48,820 bases of DNA from JAJISK01 sp046759185 (GCA_046759185.1 JBHIBO010000012.1:1-48820); one strand, 5' to 3'; positions 25,777 through 34,611 are shown, counted from the stretch's first letter. A program made the numbers and translations. The notes: generated by a model not told the origin, from the sequence alone.

Positions 25777-26259
25777 TTACTCAACGATCAGAAGGACGTC
25801 TTCCTTTCCCACCGCGGCCCCGGGTGCCACGATGAGCTCCTGGACCTCCCCGTCGACAGGAGAGGGGATCTCGTTCTGCATCTTCATGGCCTCCAGGATC
25901 AGGAGGGGCGTACCCGTTCGCACACGTGTGCCCTCCTGAACGAGGAGCGCGATCACACGCCCCGGCATGGGAGCGCGTACGAGCGTGGCCACCGGTCCCC
26001 CCCTCGCGAGCGTTGGCCCGAGGGCGGAAGAGGGCAGATAACCACGGAAGACCACATCTAAGGGAGTCCCGTTCAGGAACAGGTTGCGGCCGTCGAGGCG
26101 GAACTTGAACTGCGCGCGGTCCAGAGACACCTGGTACGCCCCGTCTTCTCCCCGAACCCGAGGGGCGAAGTCCTCTCCTTCAATGTGGACCTGGAGGTCC
26201 TCGCCGACCTCCACGTGGTATGGTTCCCCCTCAAAGACCACGTCGAAGTGCAACGTCAT
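25777..26259 (-). CDS. Biotin carboxyl carrier protein of acyl-CoA carboxylase
   Basis: 160 residues with a C-terminal biotinyl domain: the biotin-accepting Lys lies in LEAMKMQNE, preceded by APMPGRVIALLVQEGTRV. The N-terminal half is a beta-rich spacer. It shuttles CO2 between the biotin carboxylase (26231-27781, upstream, overlapping by 29 nt) and the carboxyltransferase (27856-29406). The biotin ligase for its Lys is encoded at 29951-30679. Convergent with the DHS-family gene, 10 nt apart. Confidence 0.93.
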   Translation of the reverse strand: MTLHFDVVFEGEPYHVEVGEDLQVHIEGEDFAPRVRGEDGAYQVSLDRAQFKFRLDGRNLFLNGTPLDVVFRGYLPSSALGPTLARGGPVATLVRAPMPGRVIALLVQEGTRVRTGTPLLILEAMKMQNEIPSPVDGEVQELIVAPGAAVGKEDVLLIVE

Positions 26260-27781
26260 GGTTCCGTCCTCGATGCTGTTCCTCCCGCCCCGCGCGCGTC
26301 CATGCCTTGGGGGACCGGGGCCGGATAGGGAAGGCCTCCATCCGTCGGGGAATCGTGCCGTGCGAGGCGACGGCCGCAGCGGCCAGGGCCGCGACGAGGG
26401 TGCGCCGTTCCCGCTCCTCCTCCATCCTCGCCCCCTCCAGCGCCTTCATGATGCCTCGTTCTTTGATGAACTGGATGGACAAATCACCGGCCTGGAAGGC
26501 CTCATCGCGAAGCACGGCCTCGTGGAAGGGGATGATCGTGGCCACGCCCTGGATGTGGGTTTCACCGAGCGCCCTACTCATGCGACGGCTCGTCTGCCGC
26601 CGGTCTTGACCGTAGGTGATGATCTTGGCGATGAGGGGGTCGTACGCCGTGGTGACCTCCGTGCCGACCTGGAGGGCGGTGTCCACGCGCACTCCGGGGC
26701 CGGAAGGAAGCCCTAGCTGCGTGACGCGACCCGGGGAAGGCAGGAAGCCGTGGTACGGGTCTTCGGCGTTCACACGGCACTCCAGCGCCCAACCCCGCAG
26801 AACCACGTCCTCCTGTTCCAACGACAGGGGCTCGCCGGCGGCGAGGGCGAGCTGTTCGGCGACCAGGTCCAGCCCTGTCAGCCACTCGGTGACCGGGTGC
26901 TCCACCTGCAGCCGGGCGTTGACCTCGTTGAAAAAGAACTCACCATCCGCGTAGATGTACTCGATGGTCCCAGCGTTTGCGTACCCAAGGGCTTCGGCAG
27001 CTCGGGCCGAAAGGGTTCCAATCTCGTCCCGTACCTCCGCATCCACCACGGGCGAGGGTGCCTCCTCGATCAGCTTCTGGTAGCGCCGCTGAATGGAGCA
27101 CTCCCGCTCACCTAGGTGGATGGTCCGTTTCCCGTCCGATAGGATCTGGAACTCGATGTGCCGGGCGTGACGATGATACCGCTCCAGGAAGATGTCCGAG
27201 ACACCGAAGGCCGACTGTGCGAGGGACTGGGCTCGCTCGAGGGCCGGCGCAAGGTCCTTGGCCTCCCAAACGAGATCCATCCCGATCCCCCCTCCACCCC
27301 CTGCGACCTTCAGGATGACGGGGTAGCCCACGGCCTCGGCGGCCGCCTCAGCCTCATCGGGCGACTCCAGGGGGCGGTCCGAACCAGGCGAGAGGGGAAC
27401 ACCAGCCTCCTTCAGGACGCTTTTGGACCGCAGCTTGTCCCCTGCCACCTCCATGGCTGCGGCAGGAGGACCCACGAAGACGATGCCTGCCTCGTCGCAG
27501 GCCCGCACGAAGGCGGGGTTCTCGGACAGGAAACCGTACCCCGGGTGGATGGCCTCTGCCTCGGCGTCCCGGGCGACACCCACGATCACCGCCACGTCGA
27601 GATAACTCCGTAGGGGGTCCTCAGAGGGTACCTCGTAGGCCTCGTCGGCGTAGAAGCGATGGGGGGATGACGCATCGGCGGGGGAGTAGATGGCCACGGT
27701 AGCGATGTCCATCTCCCGGCAGGTACGCATGACCCGAAGGGCGATCTCTCCTCGATTCGCCACGAGCACCTTGCGAAACAT
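26231..27781 (-). CDS. accC: Biotin carboxylase subunit of acetyl/propionyl-CoA carboxylase
   Basis: 516-residue ATP-grasp enzyme that carboxylates biotin. It starts FRKVLVANRGEIALRVMRTCREM and shows IHPGYGFLSENPAF, VILKVAGGGGGIGM, the substrate loop HARHIEFQILSDGKRTIHLGERECSIQRRYQKLIEEAPSP-region residues and the NARLQVEHPVTE catalytic segment. About 50 residues after the family core are Arg-rich and overlap the carrier-protein gene by 29 nt, so their content may be constrained by that overlap. A palindromic TATA box lies 28 bp upstream of the ATG. Confidence 0.93.
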   Translation of the reverse strand: MFRKVLVANRGEIALRVMRTCREMDIATVAIYSPADASSPHRFYADEAYEVPSEDPLRSYLDVAVIVGVARDAEAEAIHPGYGFLSENPAFVRACDEAGIVFVGPPAAAMEVAGDKLRSKSVLKEAGVPLSPGSDRPLESPDEAEAAAEAVGYPVILKVAGGGGGIGMDLVWEAKDLAPALERAQSLAQSAFGVSDIFLERYHRHARHIEFQILSDGKRTIHLGERECSIQRRYQKLIEEAPSPVVDAEVRDEIGTLSARAAEALGYANAGTIEYIYADGEFFFNEVNARLQVEHPVTEWLTGLDLVAEQLALAAGEPLSLEQEDVVLRGWALECRVNAEDPYHGFLPSPGRVTQLGLPSGPGVRVDTALQVGTEVTTAYDPLIAKIITYGQDRRQTSRRMSRALGETHIQGVATIIPFHEAVLRDEAFQAGDLSIQFIKERGIMKALEGARMEEERERRTLVAALAAAAVASHGTIPRRMEAFPIRPRSPKAWTRAGREEQHRGRNHDVALRRGL

Positions 27782-27802
27782 CGCGCGGCCGTGACGGGGC
27801 GT

Positions 27803-27815
27803 CCTTATATAAAGG
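27803..27815 (-). promoter_or_regulatory. TATA box of the biotin carboxylase gene
   Basis: CCTTATATAAAGG is nearly palindromic and centred 28 bp from the ATG at 27781, so accC can be transcribed separately from the carboxyltransferase gene although both lie on the same strand. Confidence 0.7.
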
Positions 27816-27855
27816 CGGCGTGACGTCGAAAGGGGATTCGTTGATTGACGAATCT

Positions 27856-29406
27856 CTAGAGGGGGATGTTCCCGTGCTTCCGGAGGGGGGCCGCTTCCCG
27901 CTTGTCTCGGAGGGTCTCGAAGGCCCGGATGACGTAGGGACGCGTGTCCTGAGGTTCGATGACGTCATCCAGGTAACCGGCCTCGGCTGCGACGTACGGG
28001 TTCGCGAACTTGGCCTTGTACTCCTCCACGAGTTTCCGCTCCCGGGCCTCCGGATCCTTGGCGGCCGCGATCTCCTTGCGGAAGATGATCTCCACGGCCC
28101 CCTGCGGTCCCATCACGGCGAGCTCGGCCGTGGGCCAGGCCACATTGTAGTCCCCTCCGATGTGCTTCGAGCACATGACGTCGTAGGCTCCACCGTAGGC
28201 CTTCCGGGTGATCACGGTGACCTTGGGCACGTTCGCCTCGGAGTAGGCATAGAGGAGTTTCGCCCCGTTGCGGATGATGCCGCCGTACTCCTGGGCGGTT
28301 CCGGGGAGGAAGCCGGGGACGTCCACGTACGTCAAGAGAGGGATGTTGAAGCAGTCACAGAAGCGGATGAAGCGGGCTGCCTTGATGGAGGAGTCGATGT
28401 CCAGGGTTCCGGCCAAAACCTTGGGCTGGTTTCCCACGACGCCGACGGGGTGCCCGTCCAACCGGGCGAAGCCCACGACGATGTTCTGGGCCCAGTGCTC
28501 CTGCACCTCCAGGAAGTCCCCCCCGTCCACGCACTTGCGGATGATGTCCCGCATGTCGTAGGGCTTGTCGGGTTCCTCGGGAACCAGGTCGGTGAGATCC
28601 GGATCCCGCCGGTCGGCGGGGTCTCCCGTGTCCAGAACGGGCGGGTCCTCCATGTTGTTGGCGGGGAAGAAGGAGAGGAGGCGTCGCACGGTGTAGAGGG
28701 CTTCGTCCTCGTTTCCGGCGGCAAAGTGGGCCACGCCGCTCCGCTCGTTGTGGGTCCCCGCGCCCCCCAGCTCCTGAAAGCTGACCTCCTCTCCCGTGAC
28801 CGTCTTCACCACATCGGGCCCCGTCACGAACATGTAGCTCGTCTCTCCCACCATGATCACGAAGTCGGTCAGGGCGGGTGAGTACACGGCGCCTCCCGCA
28901 GCGGGTCCCAGGATGACAGAGATCTGAGGGACCACCCCGGAGGCTCGCACGTTCCGGTAGAAGATGTCCGCATACCCGCCGAGGGAAAGGACCCCCTCCT
29001 GGATACGGGCCCCGCCGGAGTCGTTGAGACCGACGAGGGGGGCCCCCACCTTGGTGGCCAGGTCCATGACCTTGACCACCTTCTTCGCGAACATCTCCCC
29101 CAGGGATCCGCCGAAGACGGTGAAGTCGTGGGAGAAGACGTAGGCGAGGCGCCCGTCGACGGCCCCGTACCCCGTCACGACTCCATCGCCCGGAACACGG
29201 CGGGCGTCCATCCCGAAATCCGTGATGCGATGGGCAACGAAGGCATCGAGCTCGACGAAAGATTCGGGGTCTAGGAGGATCTCCAGCCGCTCCCGGGCCG
29301 TGAGCTTGCCCTTATCATGCTGTTTCTGGATGCTTTCCTCGCCCCCGCCGGCCTGGGCCGCCCGTCTCCGGTCTCGGAGGTCCTTGATTCTATCCTCGGT
29401 GGACAT
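27856..29406 (-). CDS. pccB: Acyl-CoA (propionyl-CoA) carboxylase carboxyltransferase subunit
   Basis: 516 residues of the PccB/MmdA family: KLTARERLEILLDPESFVELD, LNDSGGARIQEGV with its oxyanion glycines, ILGPAAGGAVYSPALTDF, and the second crotonase half with VDVPGFLPGTAQEYGGIIRNGAKLLYA. It transfers CO2 from biotin to propionyl-CoA, giving methylmalonyl-CoA, or to acetyl-CoA. Propionyl-CoA is favoured because the epimerase and mutase are nearby. An ATATTGG-type element 32 bp upstream may be its promoter. Confidence 0.94.
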   Translation of the reverse strand: MSTEDRIKDLRDRRRAAQAGGGEESIQKQHDKGKLTARERLEILLDPESFVELDAFVAHRITDFGMDARRVPGDGVVTGYGAVDGRLAYVFSHDFTVFGGSLGEMFAKKVVKVMDLATKVGAPLVGLNDSGGARIQEGVLSLGGYADIFYRNVRASGVVPQISVILGPAAGGAVYSPALTDFVIMVGETSYMFVTGPDVVKTVTGEEVSFQELGGAGTHNERSGVAHFAAGNEDEALYTVRRLLSFFPANNMEDPPVLDTGDPADRRDPDLTDLVPEEPDKPYDMRDIIRKCVDGGDFLEVQEHWAQNIVVGFARLDGHPVGVVGNQPKVLAGTLDIDSSIKAARFIRFCDCFNIPLLTYVDVPGFLPGTAQEYGGIIRNGAKLLYAYSEANVPKVTVITRKAYGGAYDVMCSKHIGGDYNVAWPTAELAVMGPQGAVEIIFRKEIAAAKDPEARERKLVEEYKAKFANPYVAAEAGYLDDVIEPQDTRPYVIRAFETLRDKREAAPLRKHGNIPL

Positions 29407-29458
29407 GAAGAGCCACCCAGGCCGCGAAGGGGACCCGCCAATATGCCTTTTGGGATGG

Positions 29459-29914
29459 CTAGCGACGGGTCTCCACCGTTAGGGCAATCTCCACGGGCGC
29501 GTTGAGGGGAAGCTCCGCGACGCCGACGGCCACCCGTGTGGGCTTGCCGATCCTGCCCAGGACCTCCACGAGAAGGTCAGAGGCGCCGTCAGCGACCCTG
29601 GCCTGATCGTGGAACCCCGGAGCGGACGCGACGAAGACGACGGCACGCAGGACCTGTGCGATCCGGTCGAGGCCATCGAGATGTCCCCGGAGAATGCTGA
29701 GGGCCAGGAGGGCACACGTGCGTGCCGCCTCGTACCCTTCCTCCAGGGTCAGCTCCTCCCCCAGACGCCCCTCGGCCTGGAGCCTTCCGTCCACGATCGG
29801 GACCACCCCCGCTGTGTAAGCGATACGCCCGCTCCGACGGAAAGGCGTGTAGTTAGCCACGGGAGTGGGCATGGGGGGGAGCTGGTTCTCCCAGTCTTTC
29901 AGGGTCGGAGCCAT
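29459..29914 (-). CDS. ridA: RidA family protein (YjgF/YER057c/UK114)
   Basis: 151 residues. The end PTRVAVGVAELPLNAPVEIALTVE has the family pattern including the conserved Arg that binds the imine/carboxylate. RidA hydrolyses reactive 2-aminoacrylate-type intermediates made by PLP dehydratases, which makes the threonine/serine dehydratase at 2165-3181 a plausible source of substrate. The protein is longer than the 125-130-residue standard by an N-terminal segment, as in the larger subfamily with APTPVANYTPF. It has its own TATA box. Substrate assignment is inference. Confidence 0.88.
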   Translation of the reverse strand: MAPTLKDWENQLPPMPTPVANYTPFRRSGRIAYTAGVVPIVDGRLQAEGRLGEELTLEEGYEAARTCALLALSILRGHLDGLDRIAQVLRAVVFVASAPGFHDQARVADGASDLLVEVLGRIGKPTRVAVGVAELPLNAPVEIALTVETRR

Positions 29915-29937
29915 GACCGAGGGAGGCCGAGGACCCC

Positions 29938-29944
29938 ATAAAAA
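29938..29944 (-). promoter_or_regulatory. TATA box of ridA
   Basis: Minus-strand TTTTTAT is centred 27 bp upstream of the ATG at 29914. Confidence 0.6.
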
Positions 29945-29950
29945 CGCCCT

Positions 29951-30679
29951 CTATATAGACGACTCACGAACGGTTCCGTCGGTAACTTCCCTCTCTTTCC
30001 CGTCGGATTGCCGGACGACAAGCGCCCCCGAACCCCGGACCGCCACGGCCTTCCCCTGTACGACCCCCGTCAGCGTCTCGATGACGACGTTGCGACCCAG
30101 AGTGACGCAACGGTCCTGATACGCCTCGATGATACTGGAGGGGTCCCCCAAGCGCTCGGCGTAGGCCCTGAAGGCCTTCAGGAGGCGGGTTCGAAGCTCT
30201 TCGTTGTCCACTCTGTCGCCCAACTCGTGCCGAAGGGTCGTGACGGGATTATCCAACCTGCCACGAAGCTTCTCCGTCGGAACATCCGAGTTGACGCCGA
30301 TTCCCACCACGGCCCAGTAGCCCCCGGGTCGGACGAGGCCTTCCACCAGGATCCCCGCCACCTTGGCGTTCCCCACTTGGACATCGTTGGGCCATTTCAC
30401 CGCGACAGAGAGACCCCAGGCGTCCAACACCTCGGCCACGGCCAAGGAGGCGGCCATGGAGAGGAGGGGGAGCTTCTCCAACTCCTGGGGCAAGACCACA
30501 GAGAGGTACAGGCCCCCTCGCGGCGAGGCCCAGGATCGCCCGAAGCGGCCCTTGCCCGCCACCTGTTTCTCGGCCACGACGACCGTCCACGGCGCGGCCC
30601 CCTCGGCGATGAGGGCCTTGGCCTCATCGTTGGTGGAATCGACGACCGATCTACGGACGATCCGCCCTGCCACGGACAC
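29951..30679 (-). CDS. birA: Biotin-protein ligase
   Basis: The 242-residue enzyme joins biotin to the carrier protein through biotinyl-5'-AMP. It has the motifs VVDSTNDEAKALI, GKGRFGRSWASPRGGLYLSV (adenylate loop) and VKWPNDVQVGNAKVAGILVEG. It has no N-terminal helix-turn-helix, so it is not a BirA-type repressor, and it carries the usual C-terminal SH3-like domain. The frame is open to 30781, but I chose the GTG at 30679 because the extra part is Arg-rich, belongs to the gene upstream and lacks family similarity; a GCGGAG run precedes it. It sits beside the carboxylase genes it serves. Confidence 0.92.
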   Translation of the reverse strand: MSVAGRIVRRSVVDSTNDEAKALIAEGAAPWTVVVAEKQVAGKGRFGRSWASPRGGLYLSVVLPQELEKLPLLSMAASLAVAEVLDAWGLSVAVKWPNDVQVGNAKVAGILVEGLVRPGGYWAVVGIGVNSDVPTEKLRGRLDNPVTTLRHELGDRVDNEELRTRLLKAFRAYAERLGDPSSIIEAYQDRCVTLGRNVVIETLTGVVQGKAVAVRGSGALVVRQSDGKEREVTDGTVRESSI

Positions 30680-30689
30680 TCCGCCTCGC

Positions 30690-31427
30690 CTACTGGGCCG
30701 AGGCCGGCGTCGCCTGCTGTGTCGGGGCTCGGGACACCTCCAGACTCCGGAGGAACCCCACGAACAGGATGGCGATGCCACCGAGGAGGAAGATGTACAG
30801 GAGCTCGGCCTGGCCCAGGCGGGTCAGCGTGCCTCCCGTGGCCATCAAGCCGGCTCCGGCCGCGATGAGGAGATTGTAGCTGCCCCGAGTGCGGTACCAC
30901 GAGTAGAGGGCTCCGCCGATGAGGGCCGCCGAGCCAGGGATCGTGAAGAGGAGGGAGAGGTTTCGGACCGCGTCCGGCATGGCGCTCGCGCCCACTACGC
31001 GGCCCGGCTCGCAGGGGAGGGGGTCGGTATCCGCCGGACACAGGATCCGGTTCGGATCCGCGGCCGACACGGCGAGGGTCGCCGTAGCCGTGAAGAAGAG
31101 GAGGATTCCGAAGAAGACGAGGATATAGACGAGGAAGCCGTGCCCCACCCGTTTGTCCGCGAGGAGGTAGACCGTTCCCAGCCCCAAGACGGCGACAAGG
31201 GTGGGGTGGAGGCTGAAGTACGTTCGATAGAGGGTGGGGCCCCATCCTCCTGCAAGCTCCGAGACGAACTCCAGCGCCGATGCAAGCGTGAAGAGGGCGA
31301 GCCCGACCCCCCAGACCAACTGGAACACCCTGCGCTTGGTGGCATATTGGCGAAAGACGAGAGCCGCAAAGATGCCGGCGACAATTGCGGATGCCAAGGC
31401 CAGGTAAGCCCCCACCCCCACGGCCAT
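30690..31427 (-). CDS. Seven-helix membrane protein, unknown
   Basis: 245 residues with about seven hydrophobic segments: GAYLALASAIVAGIFAALVF, VFQLVWGVGLALFTLASALEF, LVAVLGLGTVYLLA, FLVYILVFFGILLFFTATATLA, LSLLFTIPGSAALIGGALYSW, LLIAAGAGLMATGG and LLYIFLLGGIAILFVGFL. The loop between the fourth and fifth segments has two cysteines (ILCPADTDPLPCEPG). No family recognised. I start at the ATG at 31427 because a TATA box lies 26 bp upstream; the open frame extends to 31658 but overlaps the epimerase gene. It precedes birA by 10 nt. Confidence 0.75.
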   Translation of the reverse strand: MAVGVGAYLALASAIVAGIFAALVFRQYATKRRVFQLVWGVGLALFTLASALEFVSELAGGWGPTLYRTYFSLHPTLVAVLGLGTVYLLADKRVGHGFLVYILVFFGILLFFTATATLAVSAADPNRILCPADTDPLPCEPGRVVGASAMPDAVRNLSLLFTIPGSAALIGGALYSWYRTRGSYNLLIAAGAGLMATGGTLTRLGQAELLYIFLLGGIAILFVGFLRSLEVSRAPTQQATPASAQ

Positions 31428-31448
31428 GGCGATGGTACCGCGGCGACC

Positions 31449-31457
31449 TATAAAAAA
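31449..31457 (-). promoter_or_regulatory. TATA box of the seven-helix membrane protein gene
   Basis: Minus-strand TTTTTTATA is centred 26 bp upstream of the ATG at 31427. It lies in the 43-nt gap after the epimerase stop and supports the short start. Confidence 0.7.
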
Positions 31458-31470
31458 CGTGAGTGGATGC

Positions 31471-31872
31471 TCACGAGCCTTCCCGAAGTTCGATGAGGAC
31501 CCCTCGTGTCGAGGCAGGATGGACGAAGTTAATCCTGGATCCCCCCTCCCCGGGATGCGGGCTCTCGTAGACGAGTCGGACCCCGGCCTCGACCAGCTCG
31601 CGCGAGGCCTTGTCGATGTTACGCACCTCCAGGGCGATGTGGTGGACTCCTTCGCCATGTTTCTTGAGGTACCTATCGATCACGCTGTCCTCCCTGGAAG
31701 GCTCCAGCAGTTCGATGCGCGTGTCGCCGACGGGAAAGAGGGCGACCCGGACGTCCTCCGAAGGGACATTTTCGACGGAGGATGCGCGGAGCCCTAGGGT
31801 CTCATAGGCCTCGATGGCCCCGGCGAGGTCCGCCACCGCGATCCCAATGTGGTCGACACGCTTGACGTGCAT
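31471..31872 (-). CDS. mce: Methylmalonyl-CoA epimerase
   Basis: 133 residues of the VOC/glyoxalase fold: VDHIGIAVADLAGAIEAYETLGL at the start, RIELLEP, the metal-binding GEGVHHIALEV and FVHPASTRGVLIELRE at the end, containing the conserved His and Glu ligands. It interconverts (S)- and (R)-methylmalonyl-CoA between the carboxylase and the mutase. The ATG overlaps the mutase stop by one base (TAATG), so translation is coupled. A 610-codon open frame starting inside the mutase gene contains this gene as its tail; only this part is real. Confidence 0.95.
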   Translation of the reverse strand: MHVKRVDHIGIAVADLAGAIEAYETLGLRASSVENVPSEDVRVALFPVGDTRIELLEPSREDSVIDRYLKKHGEGVHHIALEVRNIDKASRELVEAGVRLVYESPHPGEGGSRINFVHPASTRGVLIELREGS

Positions 31873-33545
31873 TAGAACTCCCGGAGGGACCGGAAGGTCC
31901 CGTAGACGGTTCGGAGGGCGTCGCTCACCTCTCCGAGGCTGGCCTGGCCCTTCATCGCGTCGACGATGGAGGGCATGAGGTTCTCCCCCTCCTCTGCGGC
32001 CTCCTGCACCTTCCCCAGGGCCTTCTGCACGGCCGAATCGTTCCGCTTTGCCCGGAACTGGCGCAGCCCCTCGATCTGCCCCGCCTCCGAAGCAGGATCG
32101 ACGCGAGTGATCTCCACCGGGGCGGCCTCCTCCTCCTCGTAGGCATTCACCCCCACGATGCGCCGGTCCCCACTCTCCACCTCCCGCTGGAAGCGGAAGG
32201 CCTCCTCCGCGATCTCTTTCTGTACGAACCCTCGTTCCAGGGCGCGCTCCATCCCACCCAGCTGGTCGATCCGCTCCAGGTACTGGACCGCCTGTGCCTC
32301 GATTTCGTCCGTCAAGGCCTCGATGGCGTAGGCACCGGCCACCGGGTCGACGGTGTTGGCGACCCCGCTCTCGTGGGCCAGAACCTGCTGGGTGCGAAGG
32401 GCCAATCGGGCTGCGGCCTCCGTGGGCAGCCCGAGTGCCTCGTCCATCGCGTTGACGTGGAGGGACTGCGTCCCGCCCAGGACGGCGGAGAGGGCCTGCA
32501 GGGTCGCCCGCACCACGTTGAGATGGGGCTGTTGGGCCGTCAGGGCGGCCCCCGCGGTCTGGGTATGGAACCGAAGCATGCGCGACCGTTCCTCCTCCGC
32601 GCCAAAGCGGTCCATCATGATCCGGCCCCAGAGACGACGCGCTGCCCGAAACTTCGCGATCTCCTCCAGGATGTCCATCTGCGCCGCGAAGAAGAAGCTC
32701 AGGCGGGGGGCGAAGGCGTCTACGGCGGCGCCCCGTTCCAGCAGGCGCTCCACGTACGCGATGCCGTTCGCCAGGGTGAAGGCGACCTCCTGGATCGCAT
32801 TGCATCCGGCCTCCCGCATGTGGTAGCCGCTGATGCTGATGGAGTTCCACCGAGGCATCTCCGTCGCGCTCCACTCGATGAGGTCGGTGGCCAGCTTCAT
32901 CGCGGGTTCGATGGGATAGATGTACGTCCCTCGGGCGGCGTATTCCTTCAGGATGTCGTTCTGGACCGTCCCGCGAAGCGCGTGGAGCGGGACCCCTTCG
33001 CGTTCCGCCACGGCCCCGTACAGCGCCAGAAGGATGAGGGCGGTGGCGTTGATGGTCATGCTCGTGCTCACCGCATCCAGAGGGAGATCGCGAAGCAGGA
33101 TCGCCATGTCCGCCTCGTGGGAAACGGAAACGCCCACACGGCCCACCTCCCCTCGGGACATCGTGTGGTCGGGGTCGAATCCCATCTGGGTGGGCAGGTC
33201 GAAGGCCACGCTCAACCCCGTCTGGCCCTGCGCGAGGAGGTAATGAAAGCGCCGGTTCGTCGCCTCCGCCGTCCCGAACCCCGCGTACTGGCGCATGGTC
33301 CATAGGCGGCCGCGATACATGGTGGGGTAGATACCGCGGGTGAACGGCGGCTGCCCCGGGAAGCCTAGCTTGTCCAGGTAGCCCGTAAGGTCGACGTCAT
33401 GCGGACCGTACACCGGCGGTGTATCAATGTGGGAATCGGTCGGATGCCTGCGACCGGTCTCGCCCTCCTCGTTCTTCCGGTGGCTCGTTTCCAGCCAGCG
33501 GCGGTAGGCTTTGGCCGTCCCTTCAGGCGGGGAACCCTCGGTCAT
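31872..33545 (-). CDS. mcmA1: Methylmalonyl-CoA mutase, catalytic (large) subunit
   Basis: The 557-residue TIM-barrel subunit isomerises (R)-methylmalonyl-CoA to succinyl-CoA with adenosylcobalamin. Signature stretches: FTRGIYPTMYRGRLWTMRQYAGFGTAEATN, GQTGLSVAFDLPTQMGFDPD, TMTINATA-type SMTINATALILL and LGGTQSLHVNAMDEALGLPTE. It ends before any DxHxxG B12-binding domain, so the cobalamin subunit is a separate gene, not in this window. Archaeal mutases are commonly split in this way. A TATA box lies 31 bp upstream and the epimerase gene follows directly. Confidence 0.95.
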   Translation of the reverse strand: MTEGSPPEGTAKAYRRWLETSHRKNEEGETGRRHPTDSHIDTPPVYGPHDVDLTGYLDKLGFPGQPPFTRGIYPTMYRGRLWTMRQYAGFGTAEATNRRFHYLLAQGQTGLSVAFDLPTQMGFDPDHTMSRGEVGRVGVSVSHEADMAILLRDLPLDAVSTSMTINATALILLALYGAVAEREGVPLHALRGTVQNDILKEYAARGTYIYPIEPAMKLATDLIEWSATEMPRWNSISISGYHMREAGCNAIQEVAFTLANGIAYVERLLERGAAVDAFAPRLSFFFAAQMDILEEIAKFRAARRLWGRIMMDRFGAEEERSRMLRFHTQTAGAALTAQQPHLNVVRATLQALSAVLGGTQSLHVNAMDEALGLPTEAAARLALRTQQVLAHESGVANTVDPVAGAYAIEALTDEIEAQAVQYLERIDQLGGMERALERGFVQKEIAEEAFRFQREVESGDRRIVGVNAYEEEEAAPVEITRVDPASEAGQIEGLRQFRAKRNDSAVQKALGKVQEAAEEGENLMPSIVDAMKGQASLGEVSDALRTVYGTFRSLREF

Positions 33546-33572
33546 CGAGAACGGATGTCCACGCCCAGTGCG

Positions 33573-33580
33573 CTATTTAG
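33573..33580 (-). promoter_or_regulatory. TATA box of the mutase-epimerase operon
   Basis: Minus-strand CTAAATAG is centred 31 bp upstream of the ATG at 33545. Confidence 0.65.
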
Positions 33581-33594
33581 CCGTGTCGCAGCCG

Positions 33595-34611
33595 TCACAG
33601 CACCAGGTCTTCCCCGGGGAAATGGACGCCCTGGCCCTCGGTGACCGTCCCGATGATCTGTGCCTCCCCCCCGGGCTGGAGGAGCTCCAAGGCCGCGTCG
33701 GCGTCAGCCTCCTCCATGATCAGGGCGAACCCCTGTCCCATGTTGAACGTGCGATACATCTCCTCCGGATCCAGGTGCCCGAGGACCTGCAGGGCATCGA
33801 AAATCGGCTGGGGAGGGAAGGGGTCGTCAACGTGGTAGGCGACATCCGACCGAATCCGGGACAGGTTGAGAAGGCCCCCACCGGTGATATGCGCCATGCC
33901 CGTCACGGGGACGGCCTGGAGGACGCGACGGACGTCCCTCACGTAGATCTCCGTAGGTCGAAGGAGCGCCTCGCCGAATGACTCAGTTGCCCCGGGCACG
34001 GTGTCCTTCAGCGCAACTCCCTCCGCCTCGAGGAGCTTTCGGACCAGGGTGAACCCGTTGGAGTGCAACCCGCTGCTCCGGAGGCCCACGATCACCTGGC
34101 CCGGGTGGACGTCCGTCCCATCGACGATGGCATCCTTCCGCACGCTGCCCACACAGGCCCCGACCAGGTCGTATTCGCGAACAATCTCGGGGACGGTGGA
34201 GAATTCGCCGCCCACCACCGTCACGTCGGCCAGCTCCGCCCCTCGGTTGAGCCCACGACCCACCTCACGCGCCACGGACTCGTCGTACGCCCCCACGGCG
34301 AAGTAGTCCACGAAGGCGAGGGGCTCGGCCCCGACGCACAGGCAGTCGTTCACGCTCATCGCGACGCAGTCGATGCCCACGGTGTCCCACCGATCCAGGT
34401 CCCGGGCCACCAGGAGCTTTGTGCCGACGCAATCCGTGTTGAGGGTGAGAGCCCAATCCCCGAAGTCGATGAGGGAGGTGAAGAACCCCGCTGGACCGAA
34501 GGGAGCGCCCAGGCCCTGGCGGGCGTAGGCGAGCTGCGACGCCAAGGCGGCGATGGAGCGGTCTTCCCGCTCGATGTCGACGCCGGACTCCTTGTACGTG
34601 CGGGGCTTCAC
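33595..34611 (-). CDS. purM: Phosphoribosylformylglycinamidine cyclo-ligase
   Basis: This 338-residue PurM makes aminoimidazole ribotide in purine synthesis. It starts TYKESGVDIE, then has VGTKLLVA, DCVAMSVNDCLCVGAEPLAFVDYFA, VVGGEFSTVPEIV, VGLRSSGLHSNGFTLVRKL and ITGGGLLNLSRI. The start is a GTG at 34611, 27 bp downstream of a TATA-like AAGCTTAATC, so probably leaderless. It stands alone, divergent from rlmE. Confidence 0.96.
   Translation of the reverse strand: MKPRTYKESGVDIEREDRSIAALASQLAYARQGLGAPFGPAGFFTSLIDFGDWALTLNTDCVGTKLLVARDLDRWDTVGIDCVAMSVNDCLCVGAEPLAFVDYFAVGAYDESVAREVGRGLNRGAELADVTVVGGEFSTVPEIVREYDLVGACVGSVRKDAIVDGTDVHPGQVIVGLRSSGLHSNGFTLVRKLLEAEGVALKDTVPGATESFGEALLRPTEIYVRDVRRVLQAVPVTGMAHITGGGLLNLSRIRSDVAYHVDDPFPPQPIFDALQVLGHLDPEEMYRTFNMGQGFALIMEEADADAALELLQPGGEAQIIGTVTEGQGVHFPGEDLVL

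Noticed and set aside
30680..30781. Longer start for biotin ligase
   Set aside because: The 34 extra residues are Arg/Pro-rich and overlap the upstream gene; an Arg-rich string is a frame artefact.
31471..33303. 610-codon minus-strand open frame across the mutase gene
   Set aside because: Its first three quarters are out of frame inside the mutase gene and Arg/Gly/Pro-rich. Only the last 133 codons, the epimerase, are real.
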